A stretch of DNA of 26,769 nucleotides from a virus: IMG/VR virus record IMGVR_UViG_3300025316_000057, positions 1-26,769 of that record; one strand, written 5' to 3'. Below, piece after piece: positions 1-7,736 of this stretch (within the stretch, counting starts at the first letter, position 1; every line of letters starts with the position of its first letter). The notes under the pieces are model-generated. The model was not told the DNA's origin, searched no databases, and worked only from the letters and a program-made list of their open reading frames with translations. The position numbers and the translations under genes are program-made.

Positions 1-857
1 CCTCTTCCCCTTACGCGGGCATACTGACGCGCCGACGAAGGTATAAAGCCAAGTGTGTGGTGAAGCCTCTTGCCGAATGTGTCCACCGAACAGGTAAGCC
101 ATTTGTCGCTATTCTCCTGTGAATTTATTTCATCGATCTTGGATACCCTGATCTTAAGGGCCTCTAGCCATTCCTGATATTTTACAGGATCTGATAAATC
201 GCTACCCTTTCTTATGGCCGACTCTTCACAGTCTTTAAGATGCTTTTTCAAGAAGGTATCAGAATCGATATCAAAGCAAAGCGTTGAATGCTCCTTGCAT
301 AAAATCTTCCTGTCAATCGAAGAGAACGGCTTTGCTCTTAATTCTACCGCCTTGGCTCTGGAGTTAATGCAGTTACGATTTTTAAGAGTCACCGACTTAA
401 CAGCCGGGTTTTTTAGGATATCAGGATTGATAGCGTAAATCGTGCTGTGCGACAGAGAAGGATTATCCTTATTATGACCGCCATACCTGACAATGGTTAA
501 GATTCCTGCCTCTATGATTTTGGCAAGCAACCCTTTTTCTGTGATTTTACGGTGTTTGCCTTTCCCAATTGTCTTGTTATTCACAAAGCTACCCAGTATC
601 TCTGTAAGAAAATCATAAGGGATAACCCGCTCATTGAACTGTAAATTATGACCGTGATAAGGTTTGCGGTTCCTGTAAGTCCTTTTGTGTTCTAGGATCA
701 CTTGGTTTAAAAATATCCAGAACCTTTCACGCTCTATCCCGTATATGGTTGACCCTAATGATTCTGTCAAAGGTGTCTTAGGCACATCGAAGGTTTTATA
801 GGACTCGGTGTCGATATACTTCTTGATAGCGTCTTCTTCTTCTACTGCGTCATTCAT
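1..857 (-). CDS. DNA polymerase/replication protein, family A-type palm, N-terminal part (gene crosses the window ends)
   Basis: This is the first 285 codons of a replication protein. It starts at ATG 855-857 behind a GAGG box at 867-870 and stays open to position 1. Positions 1-9 are identical to 26761-26769. Joining the ends through this 9-base overlap carries the same frame into the ORF ending at 26157, giving 486 aa. This N-terminal part is basic and charged, with no catalytic motif I recognise. It ends in a stretch with RLHHTLGFIPSSARQY, which in related phage and plasmid proteins sits just before the family A polymerase-like motif A (D-x-x-N-x-Q). The gene heads the early operon, and its leader holds a possible pseudoknot. 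The exact role (polymerase, primer synthesis or repair) is inferred. Confidence 0.75.
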   Translation of the reverse strand, partial: MNDAVEEEDAIKKYIDTESYKTFDVPKTPLTESLGSTIYGIERERFWIFLNQVILEHKRTYRNRKPYHGHNLQFNERVIPYDFLTEILGSFVNNKTIGKGKHRKITEKGLLAKIIEAGILTIVRYGGHNKDNPSLSHSTIYAINPDILKNPAVKSVTLKNRNCINSRAKAVELRAKPFSSIDRKILCKEHSTLCFDIDSDTFLKKHLKDCEESAIRKGSDLSDPVKYQEWLEALKIRVSKIDEINSQENSDKWLTCSVDTFGKRLHHTLGFIPSSARQYARVRGR

Positions 858-866
858 CGTTTTTTA

Positions 867-949
867 CCTCAGTCGTTTAAAGAGTAGTGTGCTGAAACGG
901 AACGACTAACCGCTTGTCCCTCAGAGGATCAATCCGAGGTATCAGCACA
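867..949 (-). promoter_or_regulatory. Possible pseudoknot leader RNA of the polymerase gene
   Basis: Read on the minus strand, two stems interleave. TGTGCTGA (942-949) pairs with TCAGCACA (888-895), 8 bp. AGTCGTT (901-907), inside that loop, pairs with AACGACT (871-877), 7 bp. The second stem abuts the GAGG ribosome-binding site (867-870) of the ATG at 857. A separate hairpin, CCTCGGA-TTGA-TCC-TCT-GAGG (919-939), sits in the first loop. The order A-B-A'-B' defines an H-type pseudoknot. A translational operator, as in T4 gene 32, or a riboswitch-like element would fit. I do not recognise a known riboswitch class. Confidence 0.5.
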
Positions 950-969
950 TCTAATGCATCCACACCCTT

Positions 970-975
970 ATTATA
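970..975 (-). promoter_or_regulatory. -10-like box for the early operon
   Basis: A perfect TATAAT reads on the minus strand at 975-970. Transcription from it would begin near 962, just before the pseudoknot stem at 949, leaving a leader of about 105 nt. No good -35 box is visible at 16-19 bp, so it may need an activator or be fortuitous. Confidence 0.35.
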
Positions 976-1021
976 TCTATCAAAAGAAAAACGGCCTTTT
1001 AACCATTAAACCCGAAAATAA

Positions 1022-1038
1022 TTGAAAATATTTTTCAA
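1022..1038. repeat. AT-rich inverted repeat (7-3-7)
   Basis: TTGAAAA and TTTTCAA flank TAT, forming a perfect hairpin or protein-binding dyad in the non-coding region upstream of the early promoter. Confidence 0.4.
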
Positions 1039-1221
1039 ACCTACAGCAATGAGTATATTTTTCCGCCACTTTGTGGACGGGCGGGATACCGCATAGGAGG
1101 TAAACTTTGCCTTTTTATCATTGTCTGCACTATTTTTCACCCTGTCATTTTACTGTTTTATAGTCATAACTATCTTATTTGCAATACCTTATAACTTTTA
1201 TTTTCTTCTTTTACCATAAAT

Positions 1222-1266
1222 AAGTTAAGTATATATTAGACATCCCCCTCTATATCAACTTAACTT
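1222..1266. repeat. Long-spaced dyad AAGTTAAGT...ACTTAACTT
   Basis: A perfect 9-bp inverted repeat (1222-1230 and 1258-1266) separated by 27 bp, with a weaker inner ATATA/TATAT pair. The total of 45 bp is in the size range of a serine-recombinase attP or a two-subunit operator. Its position far from the recombinase argues for a regulatory or origin role. The TTAAG core resembles the dyad at 21279-21318. Confidence 0.4.
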
Positions 1267-1528
1267 GTATAGCAGAAAAGCAACCTTCTTTTGTTTGTAA
1301 GTTGTTGATAATACGTTACTTATGCCTATTATTAATCTCGTTTTGTCATCAAAAAATAGTGCAAGGATCATATTTCTCCGAAGAATCAGAAAGAAAACTC
1401 CTGTTAATCTCAAAGTGTGGAGGTATCCCGACACAGCCCCGACAGGGGCTTGCCTATCTTACCGCTGTGGGTGTACACTGTTGTTTATGGCTTGGATAAC
1501 CTGAGCCGCAGTAAACGAGGTAATGAGT

Positions 1529-1723
1529 ATGGCCAAAATCAAAATTGGTGATCCTAAACCCGCAACACAGCTTACACAGGAAGAATGGGAAGAAATCCTG
1601 AAAAATGTTTTGTCAGCCAAGAATCCGGGTTACATTGATCCGGAAGAATGGAAGATTTTCGCAAAGCAAGCCAAGAAGGATCTGGGTAAGCTTGCTTCTA
1701 TCCGCAGGACTATTTTAGTTTAA
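1529..1723 (+). CDS. Hypothetical protein, 64 aa
   Basis: A small, lysine- and glutamate-rich, mostly helical protein of unknown function. An upstream ATG at 1523 sits only 2 bases from GAGG, whereas the ATG at 1529 has 8-base spacing, so 1529 is the more likely start. There are no membrane segments, cysteines or recognisable helix-turn-helix. The sequence has TQEEWEEILKNVL and DPEEWKIFAKQAKKDLGKL, two similar Trp-containing helices that could form a small bundle. It is the only plus-strand gene between the polymerase and the packaging operon and lies opposite nrdG. It could be an early regulator, but nothing in the sequence shows that. Confidence 0.6.
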   Translation: MAKIKIGDPKPATQLTQEEWEEILKNVLSAKNPGYIDPEEWKIFAKQAKKDLGKLASIRRTILV

Positions 1724-1730
1724 CCCTATC

Positions 1731-1750
1731 TGCGGGGACTGCCACCCGCA
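1731..1750. terminator. Hairpin between convergent genes
   Basis: TGCGGG (1731-1736) pairs with CCCGCA (1745-1750) across an 8-base loop. It lies between the stop codons of the plus-strand 64-aa gene and the minus-strand nrdG gene, where a bidirectional terminator is expected. The T tract is weak on both sides. Confidence 0.4.
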
Positions 1751-1759
1751 ACCCCTACC

Positions 1760-2209
1760 TTACCTTCTAAACTTCCAAGTCAAATCCTTACCGTCAGGCA
1801 GTGAATAGAAACGCTGATTTGATCCTGCCTCAGTAATGGGTATACCCTGCCATGATCCCGTCTTTATGAAATCTAAGCTTGCAAGGATATCAGTTGAAAC
1901 CTCTTTGATTTCCCTGCCAGTGTAAAGGCACGTCTTATAATCACGTTCCCGAGCCTCTTGCAGATACCTGGGGAAGTCTGCTACCCATTCACCGCCCATA
2001 AAGGTTACGGAACTTGCAAGCCCTCTATGAGCGTCAAGAATGCTTTCGTACTCTTCTAGTCTTAAATCATACCATCCGTATTTCTCCAGACTCTTATAAC
2101 TGCAACCCTTGCACCCCAGCGGACAACCCCTGATAGCCCATGCTAGGCTTATGTGTCCGGGTAACTCTTGCAACACCACGCTTATCTTTGGCCAATACAC
2201 TTCCATCAT
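1760..2209 (-). CDS. nrdG: Anaerobic ribonucleotide reductase activating protein-like radical SAM enzyme
   Basis: A 149-aa radical SAM activase. C29, C33 and C36 form the CxxxCxxC iron-sulfur/SAM motif within RGCPLGCKGC. GGEW at 72-75 is the SAM-binding GGE motif, and SNQR at 130-133 resembles the conserved C-terminal stretch of NrdG. The length is normal for NrdG. In cells NrdG makes the glycyl radical on the class III reductase NrdD, so it supplies dNTPs without oxygen. No nrdD is present in this genome, so the partner would be the host enzyme, or this activase serves another glycyl-radical protein. It is the last gene of the packaging operon, 16 nt after the glycosyltransferase, a typical place for an accessory gene. 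It points to an anaerobic host. Confidence 0.85.
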   Translation of the reverse strand: MMEVYWPKISVVLQELPGHISLAWAIRGCPLGCKGCSYKSLEKYGWYDLRLEEYESILDAHRGLASSVTFMGGEWVADFPRYLQEARERDYKTCLYTGREIKEVSTDILASLDFIKTGSWQGIPITEAGSNQRFYSLPDGKDLTWKFRR

Positions 2210-2225
2210 TTGTCACCAATCATGA

Positions 2226-2927
2226 TTAGTATTTGTGACTCTGGTAGAATTTTTCCTGCTTAGCCCTGATGACAGGGTTATGCCACATGGACACTTTTCT
2301 GTCTGTCGCCTTAAGCAATTTGATATCGGCAAAGCTGGCAACCTTAACCATGTATCTACAAAACCAGTTAAGATAGCTGTCATCAATGCAGTGATCTTCC
2401 TCTTTCCAGTTTAACCAGAAATCTTGATTCGCGAATATTGAAGTCGGCATGATTGAACAACCCGGTGCCGCATAGGTTCCTGTCATACCTGCTTGAACCC
2501 GCTTCATATCGTGAAAGCTCCTTTTGAAGTTGCAGACAACGGCTGATACCAGCTTGTTTGATCCTGCTTCCTTCGTCAGCGTATCGATAGCTGTAGGCCC
2601 TATGGTTAGATCATCGTCAAGGAAGACAACATAGGGATAACCAGCCTGATAAAGCTTGTCGGCAAGCATAAACCGTATCCATGGCCCTAAATTGGACTCT
2701 TGATGGAAAACCCGACAGGGCTGGTTTGAATCAGATACTATTTTGTCAACCAAGGGTTTACATTCCGTGTTGTTATTCAAAATGAACAAGTCAAAATCAG
2801 GGTTAGTCTGGTTGGATAACTGGTTTAAGGTGTCAGGCAGTCTATCCAGCCGCTTGAACACTGTCAAAATGACCGCTAACTGATGATTTTTAACTACATT
2901 ATCAAAGCAAGGCATAGATACCCCCAT
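2226..2927 (-). CDS. Glycosyltransferase family 2-like protein
   Basis: A 233-aa GT-A type glycosyltransferase. The N-terminal strand AVILTVFKRLDRLPDTLNQL (about 18-37) and the DDD at 104-106 in VVFLDDDLTIG are the sugar-nucleotide and metal binding parts of the GT2 fold. There is no membrane segment, so it would act in the cytoplasm. The start at 2927 has a poor ribosome-binding site; the ATG at 2915 (MPCFDNVV) has a purine-rich GGGGG just before it and may be used instead. It sits after the head protease and before nrdG. Possible substrates are virion proteins, modified phage DNA bases or host surface glycans; the sequence does not say which. A hairpin at 2941-2966 lies just upstream. Confidence 0.75.
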   Translation of the reverse strand: MGVSMPCFDNVVKNHQLAVILTVFKRLDRLPDTLNQLSNQTNPDFDLFILNNNTECKPLVDKIVSDSNQPCRVFHQESNLGPWIRFMLADKLYQAGYPYVVFLDDDLTIGPTAIDTLTKEAGSNKLVSAVVCNFKRSFHDMKRVQAGMTGTYAAPGCSIMPTSIFANQDFWLNWKEEDHCIDDSYLNWFCRYMVKVASFADIKLLKATDRKVSMWHNPVIRAKQEKFYQSHKY

Positions 2928-2940
2928 AGGAAGAGCGTGG

Positions 2941-2966
2941 AAGCCCCGTCCTTACGTCAGGGGCTT
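2941..2966 (-). terminator. Intercistronic hairpin before the glycosyltransferase gene
   Basis: AAGCCCC (2941-2947) pairs with GGGGCTT (2960-2966) over a 12-base loop. It follows the protease fusion stop at 2991 and precedes the glycosyltransferase start. Without a T run on the minus strand it is more likely an attenuator or mRNA-stability element than a full terminator. Confidence 0.4.
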
Positions 2967-2990
2967 TAACCTTTGTAATGACAGCGGGGT

Positions 2991-4601
2991 CTAAACGAGA
3001 ACACCCTTACGCATTAAGAGTGCCTTTTTAGCGATGATTGCTTCGTCAACCGTTGCAGGGCCTAAACGCAGGAGCTTAAAGACAGGTTTAACCTCTTTGA
3101 CTTCGGGCACTTCGATAGCTTTAGCCTCTGTCGGCTGATCCTCTGGTTTATCAGGAGCGTCTACAGGGGTAATAAGGCATCTACAACGGGGATGCTGTCC
3201 GCCTGCGTCCTTCCAGTCTTGGACAGACTTGAATTTAGAGTCACCGGGCATTGTTGTCAATATCTCGGAATCCCATTTTGCACACTCTGGGCAAACTGAG
3301 CTATCACCAGCCGTAATAACCTGAACCAAGCCGTTACCAATTTCAGCCTGCATCTTGGCAACAAGATCCTGAGCCGCACCGAAGGTGCCCATAGACGCCA
3401 TATTGAGATTGGAATCAACGATAGCCAAATCAGGCAACGCAGTACCAGCCTCTGAGGCTTTGATGTAATCTTGCTTCCATTGATCCAAGACAGGGCTTTG
3501 ATAATGGCTCTGTCCGTCAGGCTTCAAAGTCGCAAGGTAATCATTCAATTTTTGGTTAAGCATGTCCTGAGTCTTGGCATAGTCCTTGATCGGCTGGCCA
3601 CTGAATCCATTTTCGTAGCCTTTCAACAAAGACGAAGCCTGATTTCTGGCAGACTCTTCAATGATCTTGTCTGCCTGATCCGCGATAGGATCAACCACAC
3701 TGTCTATGTTGGCAGGATCGATGTCTTTCGGAAGCTGTGCCCATACGTCAGCAAGTTTAGTCGCTGTTGATTCCTCTGCTTTGGCAGTAACAGCAATCCA
3801 AGCCCCCGGCTTAAGGCTGGCAGGGTCTACAGCCGCTTTGACGGTCATACCCGCAGTAAGTGCCTTGGCTTCCAAGACTTGCGTCTGTAACGCGTCCTTG
3901 TCGCGCTCTGCGTCAGCTAGTTTGCTCTGCATACCGACAAGAGCCTTGACGGCATAGTCATCTAAGCCGAATTCCTTCTTGGTACGCTCATCTGTGATCT
4001 GGATTTTTTGCTCAGCAAGTCCCGTCACTAAACAGGCTCTATTACACGCAACTGAAACAAGACTTATCTCGATTAGAAACCAGTCCAGAATTACACGCTG
4101 ACACTCGTTAGAGAATCCGTATTTAGCCTGAGCCTCTGCATATGCTCTTTCGCCTTTAACAGCACTGCGTTTCTCGAAAAATCCAACGCTAATGCCACGA
4201 AGATAACCACCTGACGCCAACCGGAAACAGTCCATAGCAAAAGCGTACTCTTCAGCCGCAAAAACCATGTCGCCGAAAACCTTGGTTGAATCAACTTTTA
4301 CCTCTGGCACTCTGAAAATTGGCAACAGCGTTTCTGACTCCAACTTATGCCCATAGATACCGACACCGTTATAGAAACTCGTGTCACAACCCGTAGGAAT
4401 CAACACGTCACCGTCAGCGTCAATGTCCATTGTGCTGAAGATGCCTGAAACCGTGTAAGGCTTCTGTGCGTCTGTGATCGGCTCAAAGGTAGCCGCAGAA
4501 ACGTACTTTCTTTCAAGAATGGAATCATCCTTAATCAGGCCCTTAAGCTCTGCGTATTTTTCAAAGCCCTGTAATTTCGAGAATGGGATTTTCTTAGTCA
4601 T
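2991..4601 (-). CDS. Prohead protease fused to a Mu F-like head protein
   Basis: A 536-aa fusion. Residues about 45-190 match the HK97-type (U35) prohead protease: VSGIFSTMDIDADGD, the catalytic His in YGHK (H85), GISVGF, and the Ser in LIEISLVSVACN (S180). After a charged linker rich in Lys, Ala and Asp, residues about 300-480 resemble the Mu gpF/SPP1 gp7 minor head family, ending in C437-x2-C440 and HPRCRC (H470, C473, C475), the usual metal-binding signature. The protease would mature the capsid and remove its N-terminal scaffold. The F-like part would be a few-copy head protein near the portal. It starts at ATG 4601 behind AAGGAG, just after the portal stop. These functions are usually separate genes; fusion could tether the protease to the portal vertex. 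Confidence 0.85.
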   Translation of the reverse strand: MTKKIPFSKLQGFEKYAELKGLIKDDSILERKYVSAATFEPITDAQKPYTVSGIFSTMDIDADGDVLIPTGCDTSFYNGVGIYGHKLESETLLPIFRVPEVKVDSTKVFGDMVFAAEEYAFAMDCFRLASGGYLRGISVGFFEKRSAVKGERAYAEAQAKYGFSNECQRVILDWFLIEISLVSVACNRACLVTGLAEQKIQITDERTKKEFGLDDYAVKALVGMQSKLADAERDKDALQTQVLEAKALTAGMTVKAAVDPASLKPGAWIAVTAKAEESTATKLADVWAQLPKDIDPANIDSVVDPIADQADKIIEESARNQASSLLKGYENGFSGQPIKDYAKTQDMLNQKLNDYLATLKPDGQSHYQSPVLDQWKQDYIKASEAGTALPDLAIVDSNLNMASMGTFGAAQDLVAKMQAEIGNGLVQVITAGDSSVCPECAKWDSEILTTMPGDSKFKSVQDWKDAGGQHPRCRCLITPVDAPDKPEDQPTEAKAIEVPEVKEVKPVFKLLRLGPATVDEAIIAKKALLMRKGVLV

Positions 4602-4604
4602 TAG

Positions 4605-6020
4605 TTATTCTCCTTGGTTATTCGAAGTTGCCTGATTCTGATTTTGGATTTCAGATGTAGCGTTAGGACGCATGGGTTTCTCATATAAATCGCCGGGTAA
4701 ACTTGGCTTCCCAAGCTCCTGCCTGCCCTCGTTAATTGAAATAAAACCACCGTCACCCAAAGTCTTCAAGACTGCGGCCTGTTCACCCGGATCTGGGTCT
4801 AAGCATTCTGTTTCAGAATACCAAAGCATCAAGTCTTCACCCCAGAAACGGTTTGTTACCTGACTGTTAAACTGATCTAGGATACGCGACATCAAAGGGA
4901 AAATGGTATTCGTCTTAAACTGCTTCATAGCCGCAGAAGCAGAACTTCTGTTAGCTGATTCCTGATCCATAAGAGCTAGGTTGACACCAAAACAGTTAAG
5001 GATATCTTTCTTGGCAAGTTCCACCATTTCAGGGGTACGGCTGTCGGCTAAGTTCTGAGACAGGTTTTTAACGTCAACTTTGGCCCCACCTCCAGAAATG
5101 ACAACGCCACTGCGGTTATCTCTGGTTAGCTGGTTTGTCAGGTTTTCTGCCTGAGCGTCAAATTCATCCTTATTCTTAACTCCGTCGATAGACAGAAGCA
5201 TGGACGCCATACCGCTGTTATTCAGCATGTCCCTGAGATAATCGAAGGCACCGACACTGACGCCAAAGCTATCGATACAGGCTTCCAGACATCCCCTGCC
5301 AACCGATAAGCTTCCACTCGAAAGCCTCTTGAAATGGACGCAGTTATCAGGGGTAAGCTTTGCGCCTGTAAGCCCCTGAATGGGGTAAGGGTTATAGTCA
5401 TAACTTGTGATCCTGCCAATCCCGTCAAGCTTATGGGCCATGTATTCGCTATAGAGCGGACGCAGTTCGACAGGAAGTCCGTTTTCGACAGTCAAAGCAA
5501 AATGAGCGTTGCCGATTAAAGGAAGATATGAGGCAATGATATACCACATGTCATGACCGGTGATCCCTTGGCTAGGGTTACGCAGGAGGTTTAGCAATGG
5601 ATGCCTGTAAATTTCGATCATCGTCTGTTTGGAATACATCTTGCGATTCGTATCCTTCAAGACTTTCTTGGCTACAGACTTTGCAACGACGCTATGAGGG
5701 ATATACAGTTTTTCGCCTGTGATCCCCTTGACTGACATACCGTTTTCATCGGTGTAGTTGCTGATCGGGTTTCCCTGCGCGTCGGTGTCCACAATGGCGT
5801 AAAGCCTGAAATTAGTACTGGCGATTGTAGAGGCAATCTTATCGGTAGCCGCCCAGACAGTGGACTTGCAGTAATGCATCAACTGTTCAGCGTCATCAAC
5901 ATTAACCCTGATCTTCTTCGGGGTGATCAAAGTGGTTGATACTCTTCCGTAGGTGTTTTTCTGCGCTTTAACTGACAGCTTCTTTTTCGGTGCCGTTTTT
6001 ACTGTTTTTGCTTTGGCCAT
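4605..6020 (-). CDS. Phage portal protein (HK97 family)
   Basis: A portal protein of 471 aa that forms the ring through which DNA enters the head. Family features in order are a basic N-terminal tail, the VWAATDKIASTIAS helix, HPLLNLLRNPS with the following YLPLIGNAHF segment, the wing region with LRPLYSEYM, DCxNSxP-type spacing around PDNCVHFK, and the C-terminal helices with LMDQESANRSSASAAMKQF. Length is typical for HK97/SPP1-like portals. I prefer ATG 6020 over 6026: the AGGAG box is 8 bases from the former and only 2 from the latter. It lies directly after the terminase gene and before the protease fusion, the standard packaging order. Confidence 0.9.
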   Translation of the reverse strand: MAKAKTVKTAPKKKLSVKAQKNTYGRVSTTLITPKKIRVNVDDAEQLMHYCKSTVWAATDKIASTIASTNFRLYAIVDTDAQGNPISNYTDENGMSVKGITGEKLYIPHSVVAKSVAKKVLKDTNRKMYSKQTMIEIYRHPLLNLLRNPSQGITGHDMWYIIASYLPLIGNAHFALTVENGLPVELRPLYSEYMAHKLDGIGRITSYDYNPYPIQGLTGAKLTPDNCVHFKRLSSGSLSVGRGCLEACIDSFGVSVGAFDYLRDMLNNSGMASMLLSIDGVKNKDEFDAQAENLTNQLTRDNRSGVVISGGGAKVDVKNLSQNLADSRTPEMVELAKKDILNCFGVNLALMDQESANRSSASAAMKQFKTNTIFPLMSRILDQFNSQVTNRFWGEDLMLWYSETECLDPDPGEQAAVLKTLGDGGFISINEGRQELGKPSLPGDLYEKPMRPNATSEIQNQNQATSNNQGE

Positions 6021-6059
6021 ATTCATTTCTCCTATGCGTCGTTGTTTGTCAACTGACGG

Positions 6060-7433
6060 TTATTTGTCAGGGTTATACACCCAAAAATTGTTCAATTTTG
6101 TTTGAGTTTCCACTAATTCGTCATTTCTGATAGCGGTGCATGCGTACATCCAAGAATCGATTACGTCAAACTCCTTTGCCTTGTAAATTTGGCCTGTATT
6201 ATCCCTGTAGCTTTTCTCTAGCTGTTGGCGTAAAACGAAGCATGAGTTATCTATAACAAGCTGATCCTGAGAAAACAGGTTATTCATCGTCTTAACGTTG
6301 CTTTCGATATTTTTAGGCCTGCACTTAATCACGTTCCAGCCTCTTTGGGAAAAACCATTGGCAAGGGTTGCATTAGCGCTGTCATAAATTACTCTTGCCT
6401 GTGTCAGTTCCCTGTATTGATCCATCCAAGCCAATAAGTCTTCTTCGCTTTGTTTTGCTTTACAAAACTCCTTGAAACACATGATCCTACCGTCTTTATG
6501 GACTCCGACTAAAACCATGCCAGCATAACCACTTCTACCACCTCCGCCCCAGTCAGCACCTATAAACCAGTCATTAATTTCTTCTGACTTATACAGGCTT
6601 GATATGTCCTGAAAGGTGGATTCAGGCTTTAGGGCAAAAAATACCATAGAGCCAACGTCAAGCCATTCCCCGTTAGCCTCTGATCTTTTAACGTCTTCAG
6701 GCAAGCTGTTAAGGTAATCAAGATAATCCTGCCCTAGAAACTTATTGCGATAGCTAGGACTGCATATCATTTTCCTTGTCGGGTTTCTCTGTTCTACAAA
6801 GTAGTCATACAGGAAATGGTTCTTGAATCCCGGATTGGTACAGGCACCAACAAAATTAGGATACTTGTGGGGAAGGCGGCATCTGGTTTCAACGGCTATC
6901 CAATTTTTTAATCCTAAATCAGTGGCTTCATCAATAAAGGCGGCATTGGCAGGAATCGATTTAAGGCGTTCTGTGTCACTGCAACCGATGCAGGTTATGG
7001 TTGTCCCGTTGGTCAAGACAAGCTTACCCTCGACACTGTTATATTTGGCGATTCGATAAGCTGGAAGCATAGGAGGCTGATAAATCATTTCTCCAGTGAA
7101 CCGGTTAAGCAGGTTATGCCCTTCAAGTAGATCGGAAAGCGTTGATTTCTTCAAAGACGAAAAATGGAGTCTTGTTAGAATGATCTTGGAGTTTGGTATA
7201 TCTGCATACCTCAAAAGTTGAAGTAAAAGCACAGTCGATTTGCCAGCGCCTTTTCCGCCACTGTACAGACAGCAACGCCATTTATGGTTAGGCGCGTGCA
7301 TGAATGACCACTGTTCAGGCCATAGACCCATTTCGATGGTATGCGCCTTCTGCTTGGAAGATTCCTTTAGAGCCGCAATGTAATCGGCTTCTGAAATTGC
7401 CTCTTCCCCTAATATTTCCTGCGGTAATACCAT
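6060..7433 (-). CDS. terL: Terminase large subunit
   Basis: A 457-aa packaging ATPase and nuclease. The Walker A motif GGKGAGKS is at 59-66, and the Walker B with catalytic Glu is in AAFIDEAT (D168, E169). The RNase H-like nuclease follows: D294 in IGADWGG, D351 in VIYDSANA and D426 in VIDSWMYA give the three acidic metal ligands. All key residues are present, so the enzyme looks active. It docks on the portal and pumps DNA into the prohead. ATG 7433 directly abuts the TAA of the upstream gene, suggesting translational coupling. The portal follows after about 40 bases. Confidence 0.95.
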   Translation of the reverse strand: MVLPQEILGEEAISEADYIAALKESSKQKAHTIEMGLWPEQWSFMHAPNHKWRCCLYSGGKGAGKSTVLLLQLLRYADIPNSKIILTRLHFSSLKKSTLSDLLEGHNLLNRFTGEMIYQPPMLPAYRIAKYNSVEGKLVLTNGTTITCIGCSDTERLKSIPANAAFIDEATDLGLKNWIAVETRCRLPHKYPNFVGACTNPGFKNHFLYDYFVEQRNPTRKMICSPSYRNKFLGQDYLDYLNSLPEDVKRSEANGEWLDVGSMVFFALKPESTFQDISSLYKSEEINDWFIGADWGGGGRSGYAGMVLVGVHKDGRIMCFKEFCKAKQSEEDLLAWMDQYRELTQARVIYDSANATLANGFSQRGWNVIKCRPKNIESNVKTMNNLFSQDQLVIDNSCFVLRQQLEKSYRDNTGQIYKAKEFDVIDSWMYACTAIRNDELVETQTKLNNFWVYNPDK

Positions 7434-7736
7434 TTACTTTTTCTCGGTTATAACGATAGGCGGGATATCGATTGTCTTTCTGCTTTTGTTGTATTCGTCA
7501 ACGTATTCAGTATCTAGGAAGATGTGAATGCTTTCCTCTTTATGAATCTCTGATCCTTCGATTTCACACATCAATTTAAGAGCATCTAAAATATCTTTTG
7601 GTTTGGCGTCAGGCATATCGAAAGCAATCATTTTTGCTCTGGCAAGTTTCTGAGCCAAAGTAATGCCTGAAATAGTAGCGGCGTCAGCCTGTGATTTATC
7701 AATCTCTTCTGTGGTTTTCTTTGCCCTTGGTGCCAT
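7434..7736 (-). CDS. Probable terminase small subunit
   Basis: A 100-aa protein directly upstream of terL. A GTG at 7760 would add 8 residues, but ATG 7736 follows AAGAG at suitable spacing and fits the overlap with the previous gene (about 38 bases). The N-terminus is basic (MAPRAKK). A helical core with AKPKDILDALKLMCEIEG resembles the small-terminase oligomerisation region, followed by an acidic segment and a hydrophobic tail. I assign it mainly by position, size and this core; I cannot point to a clear DNA-binding helix-turn-helix. Its role would be recognition of the phage packaging site. Confidence 0.6.
   Translation of the reverse strand: MAPRAKKTTEEIDKSQADAATISGITLAQKLARAKMIAFDMPDAKPKDILDALKLMCEIEGSEIHKEESIHIFLDTEYVDEYNKSRKTIDIPPIVITEKK

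Larger units (their letters stand above)
870..1528. other. AT-rich non-coding region between the replication gene and a plus-strand gene
   Basis: About 650 bases without a convincing gene. From left to right it holds the polymerase leader and its -10-like box (to about 975), a 17-bp hairpin with 7-bp arms (TTGAAAA/TTTTCAA, 1022-1038), a long-spaced 9-bp dyad at 1222-1266, and a more GC-rich structured stretch at 1411-1520. CGGGATACC at 1082-1090 recurs inverted at 1422-1430. The region separates divergent genes next to the replication gene, so promoters, operators or an origin are all plausible. Nothing here decides between them. Confidence 0.6.

Noticed and set aside
1302-1504. Two overlapping plus-strand frames of 60-65 codons
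   Set aside because: No ribosome-binding site, a composition unlike the other proteins, and frames that run through hairpin-forming DNA.
1838-1847. Third GGGTATACCC palindrome, inside nrdG
   Set aside because: It lacks the rest of the 37-bp repeat and arises from Gly-Ile-Pro codons, so it is probably chance.
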